From Micromonospora endophytica (lineage in GTDB: Bacteria; Actinomycetota; Actinomycetes; Mycobacteriales; Micromonosporaceae), in assembly GCF_003236305.1 (NCBI RefSeq), contig NZ_POTX01000028.1:1-41067 (forward strand): 41,067 nt of DNA. Direction: 5' to 3'. Each line of letters opens with the position of its first letter. Within the stretch, counting starts at the first letter, position 1. Of the stretch, positions 24,677 to 35,283 are shown piece by piece. The position numbers and the translations under genes are program-made. The notes below the pieces were generated by a model. That model saw only the letters and a program-made list of their open reading frames with translations. It was not told where the DNA came from and made no database searches.

Positions 24677-25648
24677 TCAGTCGGCGGGCAGCCAGCTCTG
24701 CCAGACCTCCGGGTTGGCGTCCAGCCACTTCTTGGCCGCCTCGTCGTGCGACAGCTTGTCGACGGTGAGATAGCGGGCCACCTCGTTCTGATCGGCGTTC
24801 GTCCACTGGAAGTTCTTGATCAGTTCGGCGGCCGGGCTGCCCGACTCGGCAAACTTCCGGTTGGCGATCTTGTCGAGGTCGTACGGCTGGTAGTCGCAGG
24901 CCACCTTCTCCGGCTTCGCGTCACACCCGGGCGTGTACGGCGGTAGTTCGATGTGCACCAGGTCGACCTCGGCCAGGAACCACTGTGGTGCGTAGAAGTA
25001 GCCGATCACCGGTCGCCGGTTCCGCTCCCCCTCCCGGAACGCCTCGATCAGCTTGTCCTCGCTGCCGGTGGTGTCGACCGTGTAGTTCAGCTTCAGGTTG
25101 CGGATCAACGCCCGGTCGTTGGTCTCGTAGGAGGGATCCCCGTTGAGCAGCACACCCTTGCCACCTGAGGTGGGGGTCTGGAACAGGTACGCGTAGTCGT
25201 TGAGGTTCTTCCAGTCGGTGATGTCCGGGTACTGCTCGGCCAGCCACGGCGGGATGTACCAGCCGACCACCCCCTTGTTGCCGGTCATGCCGTGCTCGAC
25301 GGCCGCCCGCTCCTCGTCGATGTAGCGCTTCTTCAGCGACTCGCGGCCCCAGTTCTCCACGATGACGTCAGTGCTGCCGGCCGCCACCTCCGCCCATGCC
25401 TCCTCCGCGGTGAGGTCCTTCACCACCACCGTGCAGTCGAGTCGGGTCTTGGCCAGGTGGGCCAGCACTGCGACGTTCGCCTCGTAACCGATCCACGGCA
25501 GGTTGGCGATGGTCAGGGTGCCGCACTCGGTACGCTCCGGCGGCCCCGGCACCGCGACCCGGGACCGGACGTCGGTGGCGCAGCCGGCCAGCGCCAGTAC
25601 GGCCGTGCAGGCGAGCGCCGCCGCCCTGGTCCAGCCTGTCGTCTGCAT
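24677..25648 (-). CDS. Glycine-betaine/choline-type ABC transporter substrate-binding lipoprotein (OpuAC family)
   Basis: A 323-residue lipoprotein. The signal ends in the lipobox LAGC (residues about 19-22). The mature part begins CGTLTIANLPWIGYEANVAV, typical of OpuAC proteins, then VIVENWGRES, GKGVLLNGDPSYETND and GYFYAPQWFLAEVDLV, which supply the aromatic ligand cage. It ends AKKWLDANPEVWQSWL. It captures a quaternary amine osmolyte outside the membrane. No permease or ATPase gene is adjacent, so it is an orphan here. It lies 68 bp after the conservon genes in the same direction and may be the last gene of that operon. Confidence 0.9.
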   Translation of the reverse strand: MQTTGWTRAAALACTAVLALAGCATDVRSRVAVPGPPERTECGTLTIANLPWIGYEANVAVLAHLAKTRLDCTVVVKDLTAEEAWAEVAAGSTDVIVENWGRESLKKRYIDEERAAVEHGMTGNKGVVGWYIPPWLAEQYPDITDWKNLNDYAYLFQTPTSGGKGVLLNGDPSYETNDRALIRNLKLNYTVDTTGSEDKLIEAFREGERNRRPVIGYFYAPQWFLAEVDLVHIELPPYTPGCDAKPEKVACDYQPYDLDKIANRKFAESGSPAAELIKNFQWTNADQNEVARYLTVDKLSHDEAAKKWLDANPEVWQSWLPAD

Positions 25649-25716
25649 CGCTGTCGTCTCCTCTGTCTCGTTGCGTACCGGCGTCACGGCACCGCAGCGT
25701 GCCGGCCCGCTCGCGG

Positions 25717-26307
25717 TCACCGGCCGGCACCGGCCTTGGCGAGGCGTTGCGCCAGGACCACCTCGGTCAGGGCGAGGAGCACCTGCTTGACCGATGCCCG
25801 CTGGCGCGCGTCGCACTCCACAAGCACCACCTCGTCGGCGACGCCGAGGGCCTCGCGCACCTCGGCCAGCGCGAACCGTTGGGTCGCGTCGAAGTTGTTG
25901 ACCGCCAGCAGAAACGGGATGTGGTGGTCCTCGAAGTAGTCGATGGCGGGGAAGCAGTCCTCGATCCGCCGGGTGTCGATCAGGACGACGGCGCCCAGTG
26001 CGCCGTCCACGAGGTCGTCCCAGAGAAAGGCGAACCGGTCCTGCCCGGGAGTACCGAACAGGTACAGCAGCAGGGACTCGTCGAGGCTGATCCGACCGAA
26101 GTCCAGGGCCACCGTGGTGGTCGTCTTCCCGGCGACCACCGAGGTGTCGTCGACCCCCACCGAGACCTCGGTCAGGTCGGCCTCGGTGACCAGTGGCTCG
26201 ATCTCCGAGACCGCTCCGACGAATGTGGTCTTGCCGACGCCGAACCCGCCGCTCACCACGATCTTCACCGCGGTGGGCGGGGGCGGCTGACTAGAGAGCG
26301 CGGACAC
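25717..26307 (-). CDS. cvnD: Conservon GTPase (CvnD-like)
   Basis: A 196-residue small GTPase. The P-loop is VSGGFGVGKTTFVGAVSEIE (about residues 18-37). TTTVALDFGRISL precedes the switch region LYLFGTPGQDRFAFLWDDLV, and NNFD is the base-binding motif. It belongs to the Ras-like ATP/GTP-binding proteins of actinobacterial conservons, in which CvnA-D form a membrane-associated complex resembling eukaryotic G-protein-coupled systems. The GTG start overlaps the cvnC stop by 17 bp, so translation is coupled. Confidence 0.93.
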   Translation of the reverse strand: MSALSSQPPPPTAVKIVVSGGFGVGKTTFVGAVSEIEPLVTEADLTEVSVGVDDTSVVAGKTTTTVALDFGRISLDESLLLYLFGTPGQDRFAFLWDDLVDGALGAVVLIDTRRIEDCFPAIDYFEDHHIPFLLAVNNFDATQRFALAEVREALGVADEVVLVECDARQRASVKQVLLALTEVVLAQRLAKAGAGR

Positions 26308-26725
26308 GGTCCCGGATCCTCTCGATCATGGCGACGGAAAGCTCGCCCTGTTCCTCGCGGCGCAGATAGCCCTCGCTGAGCAGGTCTGCCACCAGCACCC
26401 GGGTGACGCCGAGTGGCACCCGCAGCGCCACCGCCAGGTCGGCCACGGTGATGGGTCGCTGGCACAACTCGACGATCCGGCGGGCCTCGAAACGCAGCGG
26501 TGCGGAGAGCGCCGCCGGCTGGGCGGAGAGCACGGTCTCCACCCGCAGCCCGTCCTGGACCGGCCGGGTGCGCCCACCGGTGAGCAGGAACGGACGTACC
26601 GCCGCCTCGTCCGGTGTCTCCGGTGCGGACCGCGGCGGCGACTGCGGGACGGGGTCGGCCGGTGCCGGGCTCGCGGTCCAGTACGGGATCATCCGTGGAT
26701 CGGGCAGCCGGGGTCCACCGCTCAC
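26291..26725 (-). CDS. cvnC: Conservon DUF742 protein (CvnC-like)
   Basis: A 144-residue protein. After a Pro-rich N-terminus comes the DUF742 domain with VRPFLLTGGRTRPVQDGLRV, FEARRIVELCQRPITVADLA and LLSEGYLRREEQ. It resembles a winged helix and acts as the third conservon component. GTG 26725 overlaps the cvnB stop as GTGA. An ATG 11 codons later (MIPYW) is a less likely start. Confidence 0.92.
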   Translation of the reverse strand: MSGGPRLPDPRMIPYWTASPAPADPVPQSPPRSAPETPDEAAVRPFLLTGGRTRPVQDGLRVETVLSAQPAALSAPLRFEARRIVELCQRPITVADLAVALRVPLGVTRVLVADLLSEGYLRREEQGELSVAMIERIRDRVRAL

Positions 26726-27147
26726 CGCGGCAGGATCCGTCTCGACTCGGAGATCAGCGCCGGGGTCAGTATGGTGCCGAACCGGTCGGCGAGCAGCGAG
26801 ATCTCGTACCCGACCAGACCCAGGTCGCATTCGCCGTCGGCGAGCACGCCCAGGCAACTGCCGTCGCTGATCGCCGACACCAGCAGGAAGCCCCGCCTCA
26901 TCTCGATCATGATGAGCTTGAGGCCGTCGAAGTCGTACTTGCGGGAGGCGGTCCGGGCCAGGCTGGCCATGCTGGACACGATGGCGGCGAGCTGGTCTCC
27001 GGCACCCCGGTTCAGGCCGGCCGAGACGGCGATCAGCAACCCGTCGGAGGAGACGGCGACCGCGTCCCGGACCCCGTCGGTCTGCCGGACGAAGTTCGCC
27101 AGCAGCCAGTTCAGCTGGTGCGGATCGCTCTGGATGTCAACCTTCAC
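26722..27147 (-). CDS. cvnB: Conservon roadblock/LC7 protein (CvnB-like)
   Basis: A 141-residue roadblock/LC7 fold protein. It contains LNWLLANFVRQTDGVRDAVA, VSSDGLLIAVSAGLNRGAGD and FLLVSAISDGSCLGVLADGE, then VGYEISLLADRFGTILTP. In conservons it binds the sensor kinase and the GTPase. GTG 27147 overlaps the end of cvnA by 11 bp. Confidence 0.94.
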   Translation of the reverse strand: MKVDIQSDPHQLNWLLANFVRQTDGVRDAVAVSSDGLLIAVSAGLNRGAGDQLAAIVSSMASLARTASRKYDFDGLKLIMIEMRRGFLLVSAISDGSCLGVLADGECDLGLVGYEISLLADRFGTILTPALISESRRILPR

Positions 27148-29530
27148 GTGCCCCCCAAGGCTCGCTCGTGGTGTCGTCGCCGGGCCTGGTCACCGGTGCC
27201 GACCGCTCCTGCTGGCCGCGTAGCGTTCCGGCCCGCAGCGCGGTCAACCGGTTCCGGATCTCCGTGGGTGAGTCGTCCATGGTCGCCGCGCGTTGCGTAG
27301 CTGCCGCCGGGCTGACCGGGGGCGCGGGCGCGCTCTCCCGCCGGTCCCGGGGCAGGCGCTTGCGCAACCCGTTCGTGGTCCGCTCCGCCACGGGCGCGAG
27401 CGAGGCCACCTCGCCGACGATGACCGGTGGGCCACCGGCCACGGGCCGGGCCCGCCCGGCGGGCGTCGTCAGCGTGCGGCGGTCGTGCTCCGGGGGTGCG
27501 ATTGCGGTACGCGTGCCGACCTCGGCCACCCCGACCGCCGGCAGCGGGCGGGCGGGCCGGCCCGGGACGACGCCGGCGGGTATGGCCTGTGGCTCGGCGG
27601 CACCGGCGGTGATGGCGACCGGCCCGGCGTCGGGCTCACCGTCCTCCGGCGCGACCGCGTCGGGGCTGCTGAGCACGGTGGACGGCAGCAGCACCCGGGC
27701 GGTCACCCCGGTGACCGGTGAGGGTGCCAGCTGCACCTCGATGCCCAGTTCCTGGGCGAGTTGACCGACCACGTGGTGGCCGAGGTAGCGGGTGGGGGCC
27801 GACACGTAGTCGACCGCACCGCGCAGCCGGGCGTTGGCCTGGGCCAGGTCCTCGGGCGACATCCCGAGGCCCTGATCGGTGACGGCGATGAGGTAGCCGT
27901 CCCCGGTACGCCGGCCCTGGATCTCCACGTCGGCGTCGGGCGGGGAGAAGGTGAGTCCGTTCTCGACGAGTTCGGCGAGCATGTGGGCCACCGCGCTGAC
28001 GTGGGCACCGACCACCCAGGCGTCGTCGATGCGGCGGATCTGCACCCGCCGGTACTCCTCGACCTCGGAGATCGCGGCCCGGATCACGTCGGCGATCGCC
28101 AGCGGCCTGGTCCACTGGCGAGGCCCGCCGGCACCCACCAGGACCAGCAGACTCTCCGCGTTACGGCGCATGCGGGTGGCGAGGTGGTCCAGTTCGAAGA
28201 GGTTGGCCAGACCCGCCGGGTCGGTCTCCTCCCGTTCGAGCTTGGTGATGAAGCTGAGCTGCCGCCGCAGCAGATTCTGGTTCCGTCGGCCGAGGTTGGC
28301 CAGCGACTCGGCGGTGCTGCGGCGCAGCACCGCCTGTTCGGTGGCGAGCCGGAAGGCCACCTCCTGCACCTGGTCGAGCGCGCCGGCCACCGAGCGGACC
28401 TCGGCGCTGGAGCGCGCCGACACCTCGATCGGGGCCGGTGGACGCGGGTCGGCGTCCTCGGTGCCGTCCTGCACCTGACGCACGGCCACCGGCAGCCGGT
28501 TGGCGGCGAGGTCGTGTGCCTCGGCGGCCAGCATCGCCAGCGGCCGGGTGATCGACCGGGCCGCGACCACCAGCAGGGCGACGGCCCCGGCGAGGAACAA
28601 CACCACACAGGCACCGAGTACGAAGAGCCGCCGGGTGGACTCACCCTGCCGCTCCGCGGCACGCGCCTCGATCTCCGCGCCGACGTACTCCTGCATCTGG
28701 CGCATGCCGTCCAGCACGGTGGTCAGGGCCGACCACCATGACTGCGGGTTCACCTGCATCCGCCGGCCGTCGAAGGCGTCCAGGGCGACCTGTTCGAAGT
28801 ACGCGGCCACCCGGGCCGCGCCGGTGTCCAGCACCCAGGCGTTGGCGGCCTTCTGGCTCGCGGTGGCGTGCTCGTCGAAGTCGGCGAGGGCGGTGTCCCG
28901 GGCTGCGCGGATCTCCGCGAACTGGATGAACTCCCCCTCGGCGAAGCCGCTGGCGGAGAAGACACCGTTGAGGAACGCCCGCTGCTGGGCGGTGCTCTCC
29001 TTGATCCGGTTCAGCGCGCCGAGGGCGGCCACCAGTCGATGCAGCTCGTGGTCTTCCGACTGGTCGAGTTCGTAGTCGAGGCGGTTCAGCGCGGCGATCC
29101 GCTCGGTGAAGAAGTCGAAGGTCGCGGCCCGTCCGGCGCTGCCACTGTCGGTCGCGGCGCGGACCACGGCGAGACCGTCGAGCTCCCGCAGGGCAGCCCC
29201 GACCCGGTCGGCCACCGGCCCGCCGGCGCTGATCGCCTCCTCGACCGCCTGGCGCCGCTGGTCCACCCGCTCGCGGGCCGGTGCGATCTCGTTTCGGAAC
29301 CCCTCGTTGCCCTCGAGCAACGCGGCGCTGATACCCCGCTCGACCTGCAACTCCTCGGTCAGATCCTGCACCACGAGGACAAGCGACACGGCTTCGCTGG
29401 CCTTGCGGACCGCCTGGTACGACGACACCTCGACCACCGTCACGTAGCCGAGCAGCAGCAGCACGGCCGCCACCGGCAGGGCGATGATCGCGACAAGACG
29501 ACCGCGGATGCTTCCGCCCCCGGTCACCAC
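27137..29530 (-). CDS. cvnA: Conservon sensor histidine kinase-like protein (CvnA-like) with NIT sensor domain
   Basis: A 797-residue membrane protein. Membrane segment 1 (LVAIIALPVAAVLLLLGYV) is followed by a long extracytoplasmic helical domain of nitrate/nitrite-sensor type (ERGISAALLEGNEGF, about residues 63-300). Segment 2 (LFVLGACVVLFLAGAVALLV), a HAMP linker and a coiled coil follow. The kinase core has LFELDHLATRMRRNAESLLV in place of a classical H-box. Its ATP-binding motifs are ELVENGLTFSPPDADVEI and VTDQGLGMSPEDL. The Pro/Ala-rich tail is disordered. It starts at GTG 29530 or 29527 after GAGGAG. It is the first gene of the cvnABCD operon. Confidence 0.92.
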   Translation of the reverse strand: MVTGGGSIRGRLVAIIALPVAAVLLLLGYVTVVEVSSYQAVRKASEAVSLVLVVQDLTEELQVERGISAALLEGNEGFRNEIAPARERVDQRRQAVEEAISAGGPVADRVGAALRELDGLAVVRAATDSGSAGRAATFDFFTERIAALNRLDYELDQSEDHELHRLVAALGALNRIKESTAQQRAFLNGVFSASGFAEGEFIQFAEIRAARDTALADFDEHATASQKAANAWVLDTGAARVAAYFEQVALDAFDGRRMQVNPQSWWSALTTVLDGMRQMQEYVGAEIEARAAERQGESTRRLFVLGACVVLFLAGAVALLVVAARSITRPLAMLAAEAHDLAANRLPVAVRQVQDGTEDADPRPPAPIEVSARSSAEVRSVAGALDQVQEVAFRLATEQAVLRRSTAESLANLGRRNQNLLRRQLSFITKLEREETDPAGLANLFELDHLATRMRRNAESLLVLVGAGGPRQWTRPLAIADVIRAAISEVEEYRRVQIRRIDDAWVVGAHVSAVAHMLAELVENGLTFSPPDADVEIQGRRTGDGYLIAVTDQGLGMSPEDLAQANARLRGAVDYVSAPTRYLGHHVVGQLAQELGIEVQLAPSPVTGVTARVLLPSTVLSSPDAVAPEDGEPDAGPVAITAGAAEPQAIPAGVVPGRPARPLPAVGVAEVGTRTAIAPPEHDRRTLTTPAGRARPVAGGPPVIVGEVASLAPVAERTTNGLRKRLPRDRRESAPAPPVSPAAATQRAATMDDSPTEIRNRLTALRAGTLRGQQERSAPVTRPGDDTTSEPWGAREG

Positions 29531-29927
29531 GGTCTCCTCGGTGCCCCGACCGGACAGTGTTCAGCAGGCCGGCTGCCTCGGCCGGAATCCTGTGTGGACA
29601 CGCGGTCTCCAATCACCACAGGACCGCGCCGGCCGATGTGGTGGCATCAGGGGAATTGATCACAGCAATATGGCGGCCTGCCTGACCTCCCACAACCCTC
29701 GGGCGGGATCCTCATCGGCGAGAAGCTCGGGTTATGCCCTTTCGGGCAACGCCGGGCCGCCGATTGGTCGACCAGCTCTGTCCATTGCGTAACATCACCT
29801 CACCCGCCCACCCGGGTTCATGGGATCGCTCCCGGGTTTCGGCAGGTCGCCGCCCCGCTGCCACGCTCGCTGTCAGGCGAGCCCACCACGGGTGCCGTCA
29901 GGTGCGAGCCGGGGCGCGGGTCGACGG
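29531..29927. other. Intergenic region without a recognised gene
   Basis: These 397 bp separate the conservon promoter side from the end of the polyketide operon. I see no coding frame with family similarity. There is a small hairpin GCCC-TTTC-GGGC near 29737-29748 and a repeated CCCGGGTT around 29812-29840. AT-richer stretches near 29650-29700 and 29780-29800 may hold the conservon promoter, but no clear -35/-10 pair was found. Confidence 0.5.
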
Positions 29928-30064
29928 TCAGGCCGGGACCGGGGTCTGGGCGTGGACGTGGAAGCGCAGGGAGCAGGCGTCGGTGAAGCACTCCCGCATC
30001 GGCCGGACCAGCTCGCGATGCTCGGGCGCACCCTTGCCAGGAACACCACTCGTCCTCGGGTCAT
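29928..30064 (-). pseudogene. Antibiotic-biosynthesis-monooxygenase (ABM) family gene with internal deletion
   Basis: ATG 30064 overlaps the chain-length-factor stop as ATGA and opens [12 protein letters not shown], the usual N-terminus of small ABM-family proteins in aromatic polyketide clusters. After that, family similarity continues only in another frame, with PEHRELVRPMRECFTDA and SLRFHVHAQTPVPA up to a stop at 29928. These match the C-terminus of the same family. About 50-55 central residues are missing and the two ends are out of frame, so no ABM protein can be made. Homologues of about 95 residues act as small oxygenases or cyclases in polyketide tailoring. Confidence 0.75.
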
Positions 30065-31317
30065 CGTCGGTCCTCTCCGGCCGGTGCCACGCCGCGTAGC
30101 ACCAGCGCGCTGTTGAATCCGTCGAAACCACGGGCGCAGACCAGTGCCACCCGGCTGCGCGGGCGTCGGCGCTGGCGCAGGAAGTCCAGCTCACAGCCCT
30201 CGGCGACGGTCTGCGGACCGGCCGACGCGGGCAGCGTGTCGTGCCGGTAGGCGAGCAGGGCGGTGGCCACGTCCAGCGCCGACCCGCCCTGGTGTGCCCG
30301 CCCGGTCAACGCCTTGTGGGTGCTCACCGGCGGCGCGTCAGCGCCGAAGACCGCCCGCAGCGCGGTGGCCTCGGCGCGGTCGTACCGGGGCACCCCGAGG
30401 GCGTCGGGCACCACCAGGTCCACCTCGGCCGGTTCGACGTCGGCCCGGCTCAGGGCCAGGCGCATCGCGCGGGCGTACTGGTGCGGGTCACCGGCCGAGG
30501 TGGACGACGTGTGCGCCGCGTCGTGGGTGGCGCCCCACCCGGCCACCTCGCCGTAACTGCGGGCACCGCGGGCCGCCGCGTGCGCGTACTCCTCGACCAC
30601 GAACACCGCGCCGCCCTCGGCCGGCAGGTAGCCGCAGGCGTCCACGTCGAACGGCCGGTAGGCACGCTCCGGGTCGGTCGCCTCGCTGAGCAGGCCGGAC
30701 CGGGCCTGGCAGGCCAACGCGTACGGGCTCAGCGGGCACTCGGTCGCCCCGGCCAGCACCACTGACGCGCCGCGCCGGATGGTGCGTACGGCGTGGGCGA
30801 GGCTGTCCAGGCCGCCGGCCGACTCGGCCACCAGCACCCCGCTCGGCCCCTTCGCCTGGTGCCGGATGGAGATCTGCCCGACACTCGCCGCGTAGAACCA
30901 GGCGATCGACTGGTACGCGCCGACCGTGCGCGCCGGAGACGACCAGAGTCGTTGCAGTTCCCGCTGGCCGAACAGGTTGCCGCCGGAGGAACTGGCCAGG
31001 GTGACCGCCCAGTCGTACGGCTCGGGCGCCTGCTCGGGCAGGCCGGCGTCGGCGAGCGCCAGTTGGGTGGCCGCGAACCCGAGGTGGGTCCAGCGGTCGG
31101 TCTGCACCAGCGCCCGGTTGTCGGTGTAGCGGGTCGGGTCGAAGTCGGTCACCTCGCCGCCCAGGCGGGTCGGGTAGCCGCTGGCGTCGAAGAGGGTGAT
31201 CGGACCGGTACGGCGTCGACCGGCAAGCACCGTACGCCAGTGCTGGTTCGCGCCCACGCCGCTGGGCGCCACCACACCGATGCCGGTCACCACCGCCCGG
31301 CGCTGCCGCTCGGTCAC
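30061..31317 (-). CDS. Type II polyketide chain-length factor (KSbeta)
   Basis: A 418-residue ketosynthase-like protein. It begins with [20 protein letters not shown], and contains [20 protein letters not shown] and [20 protein letters not shown]. The position of the KS cysteine reads [16 protein letters not shown], so the cysteine is absent as expected for a chain-length factor. Most chain-length factors carry Gln there (AEQAGG); here it is Ser. It pairs with KSalpha to set polyketide length. GTG overlaps the KSalpha stop as GTGA. A longer open frame runs upstream to 32979, but that part is a shadow of KSalpha. Confidence 0.92.
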   Translation of the reverse strand: MTERQRRAVVTGIGVVAPSGVGANQHWRTVLAGRRRTGPITLFDASGYPTRLGGEVTDFDPTRYTDNRALVQTDRWTHLGFAATQLALADAGLPEQAPEPYDWAVTLASSSGGNLFGQRELQRLWSSPARTVGAYQSIAWFYAASVGQISIRHQAKGPSGVLVAESAGGLDSLAHAVRTIRRGASVVLAGATECPLSPYALACQARSGLLSEATDPERAYRPFDVDACGYLPAEGGAVFVVEEYAHAAARGARSYGEVAGWGATHDAAHTSSTSAGDPHQYARAMRLALSRADVEPAEVDLVVPDALGVPRYDRAEATALRAVFGADAPPVSTHKALTGRAHQGGSALDVATALLAYRHDTLPASAGPQTVAEGCELDFLRQRRRPRSRVALVCARGFDGFNSALVLRGVAPAGEDRR

Positions 31318-32584
31318 GCCGGCACCTGGCGGGCGGGCCGACGGAACAGCATCGCCGACTGGAAGCCGCCGAAGCCGCTGCCGACCGAGAGCGCCACGTC
31401 GACGGGCACCTCCCGCGCGGTGTGCGGCACGTAGTCCAGGTCGCACTCCGGATCCCGGGTGGCCCAGTTGGCGGTCGGCGGCACCACGCCGTACTCGATG
31501 GCGAGCGCGCAGGCGGCCATCTCGATCGAGCCGATGGCACCCAACGAGTGCCCGACCATCGACTTGATCGAGCTGATCGGCACCTGGTACGCGGCCGGTC
31601 CGAGGGCCCGCTTGAACGCGGCCGTCTCGTGTCTGTCGTTCTGCCGGGTGCCGGAGCCGTGGGCGCTGATGTAGGAGACGTCCTGGGGCGCGATTCGGGC
31701 CTGGCGCAGCGCGTCGGTGATGGCCAGCCCCATTTCCCGACCGTCCGGACGCAACCCGGTCATGTGGTAGCCGTTGCTGCGGCTGGCGTAGCCGGCGACC
31801 TCGCAGTAGACGTGCGCGCCGCGCCGCCGGGCGTGACCGGCCTCCTCCAGCACCAGCACCGCCGCCCCCTCGGCCAGCACGAACCCGCGCCGGTCGGCGT
31901 CGAAGGGGCGGGAGGCGTGTGCCGGGTCGGCGTTGTCGGGGCTGGTGGCCTTGATGGCGTCGAAGGAGGCGACGGTGACCGGCGAGATCGGCGAGTCTGC
32001 CGCGCCGGCGAGCACGAGGTCCGCCTCGCCGTCGGCGATGAGCTGGTGGGCGTACCCGATGGCGTCGATGCCCGAGGTGCAGCCGGTGGAGATCACCTGT
32101 GCCGGGCCGTGCAGCCCGAACTGGCAGGCCACGTCGGCGGCCAGGCTGCTGGGCACCAGCGCCGGATAGAGGTACGGGCCGCCCAGCGCGGCGTTGACGA
32201 GCCAGTGCCGGCCGCTGTCGCTGACCGTGACGTACTCCTGCTCCAGGGCCATGGTGCCGCCGACGGCGGTGCCGAGCACCACCCCGGCCCGGTCGCGGTC
32301 GGCGTCGGTCAGGTCCAGGCCGCTGTCGGCCACCGCCTCGGCGGCGCAGGCCAGCGCGAACTGCACGTACCTGTCGGCGCGTCGCCGCTGCTGCGGGGTC
32401 AGCCCGGCCGCGTCCGGGTCGAAGTCGCACTCGGCGGCGATCTGGGAGCGGAACGGCGACGGGTCGAAGAAGGTGATCCGCCGGGTCGCCGTACGCCCCT
32501 CGGTGATGTTCTTCCAGAACCGGTCCCGGGTGACGCCACCGGGGGCGACCACCCCGATGCCGGTGACCATGGTGCGGCGGCCGG

Positions 32585-32588
<4 letters not shown>
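31314..32588 (-). CDS. Type II polyketide ketosynthase alpha (whiE-like)
   Basis: A 424-residue condensing enzyme. The nucleophile lies in [20 protein letters not shown], and the catalytic histidines in [20 protein letters not shown] and [30 protein letters not shown] and [12 protein letters not shown] are typical ends. With the chain-length factor and ACP it extends a malonyl-derived chain for an aromatic product. The neighbours (cupin before, cyclase and ACP upstream) and the wording of the aromatase resemble whiE spore-pigment clusters. The start overlaps the cupin stop (ATGA). Confidence 0.94.
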
Positions 32589-34030
<1,442 letters not shown>

Positions 34031-34051
34031 GGCGCAGCGCGACGCGATCAT

Positions 34052-34073
34052 CCATAGTGACGCTATGTTGACG
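34052..34073 (-). promoter_or_regulatory. Candidate SARP box 2: CGTCAAC/CGTCACT direct repeat
   Basis: Read on the minus strand, CGTCAAC-ATAG-CGTCACT gives two heptamers 11 bp apart, upstream of the polyketide operon. The core CGTCA matches box 1 in the opposite orientation. The downstream ATGGATGATC could contain a -10 element. Confidence 0.6.
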
Positions 34074-34178
34074 TAAGCTGTGGATGGGCTGTGCCGCTCC
34101 GAGCGCCACGATCGACGAGATTTCCCAGTTCAGAGGCGATTTCACGGATGGCAAGCCGGTCACTTTGCCGACTCGACG

Positions 34179-34208
34179 TTGACTCAGAGTAATCGGTGTT
34201 GGTAATCT
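34179..34208 (+). promoter_or_regulatory. Promoter for the SARP gene
   Basis: TTGACT (34179-34184) and TAATCT (34203-34208) are separated by 18 bp, a good vegetative-type -35/-10 pair. Transcription would start near 34215, leaving a leader of about 120 bases before GTG 34336. Confidence 0.6.
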
Positions 34209-34335
34209 CCGCGACGGTTGGACCCGGCTGGCGCAGGCACCTGAGCGCGGCCCAGCAAGTCGACAGTGGCGTCCCGGCGACCACGCCGGACCTGGCCGAG
34301 ACCCGCAGACGACCCGTTTCGCAGGGGGTGCCGCC

Positions 34336-35169
34336 GTGGCCGCCGATCCGCCCGCCCCGACCGCCGGAGAGCCCCGGGGCGTCGAGGTCGCGCTGCACCT
34401 GCTCGGTGGCTTCCGCCTGACCTCCGGCGGCACCCCGGTGGTGGTGCCCCGCGGCCTGCAACGGGTCATCGCGCTGATCGGGCTGCGCCCCGGCGCGACG
34501 CGGGCCCATCTCGCCGGGCTGCTCTGGCCGGACGCCACCGAGGAGCGGGCGCTGTCGTCGCTGCGGACGGCGCTGTGGCGGCTGCGCCAGGACCCCTACT
34601 GTCCGCTGACCACCACCTCGGACACCGTCCGGCTCGACCCGACGGTCCGGGTCGACGTCGACGAACTGGTCGCCACCGCCGCCCTGGTACGCGACGGCCA
34701 AGTGCCCGAGGACGCCACGCGGGCGCTCACCGCCGCCCGGCACGACCTGCTTCCCGGCTGGTACGACGACTGGGTGCTGACCAACCGCGAACGGCTACGC
34801 CAGCTCCGGCTGCACATGCTCGAACAGGTCGCCGGCCAGCACCTGGCCGCCGGACGGCACGGTGAGGCGCTGGAGGCGGCGCTGGAGGCGATGGCGGCCG
34901 AACCGCTGCGGGAGACCCCGCACCGGCTGGTCGTGCGGATCCACCTCGCCGAGGGCAACGCGTTCGAGGCGGTGCACGCCTTCTACGTCTACCGCGATCT
35001 GTTGCTGCGGGAACTGCGGCTGGAGCCGTCCCCGGCGATGACCGCACTGCTCGACGAGACGCTCGAGCCGATCCGGCGAGCCAGCCGGACCGCGTCGGCC
35101 GGCGGGTCACCGCAGGCACCCCGACCGCCACGGCAACCCGCCACCCGACCGACGCACCAGGCCCGCTGA
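34336..35169 (+). CDS. SARP-family (BTAD) transcriptional activator
   Basis: A 277-residue regulator. The N-terminal OmpR-like winged helix (LHLLGGFRLTSGGTPVVVPR, LAGLLWPDATEERALSSLRT, ALWRLRQ; residues about 18-100) binds DNA. The bacterial transcriptional activator domain follows (ARHDLLPGWYDDWVLTNRER, EALEAALEAMAAEPLRETPH, AFYVYRDLLLRELRLEPSPA). The C-terminus is Pro/Arg-rich. SARPs switch on neighbouring antibiotic or pigment genes by binding heptamer repeats near -35. GTG 34336 has AGGGGG 7 bases upstream. It is divergent from the polyketide operon and followed by more cluster genes. Confidence 0.92.
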   Translation: MAADPPAPTAGEPRGVEVALHLLGGFRLTSGGTPVVVPRGLQRVIALIGLRPGATRAHLAGLLWPDATEERALSSLRTALWRLRQDPYCPLTTTSDTVRLDPTVRVDVDELVATAALVRDGQVPEDATRALTAARHDLLPGWYDDWVLTNRERLRQLRLHMLEQVAGQHLAAGRHGEALEAALEAMAAEPLRETPHRLVVRIHLAEGNAFEAVHAFYVYRDLLLRELRLEPSPAMTALLDETLEPIRRASRTASAGGSPQAPRPPRQPATRPTHQAR

Positions 35170-35283
35170 CCGGCGTCACCGCACCGACCCGACCCGTTGA
35201 CGGTCAGGTGACAGTCCTCGATGCAGAGTGAGCGGGCCGTGGCCGGCGAGCGTCCGGACACGACCACCGGTGAGAGGGGATCG

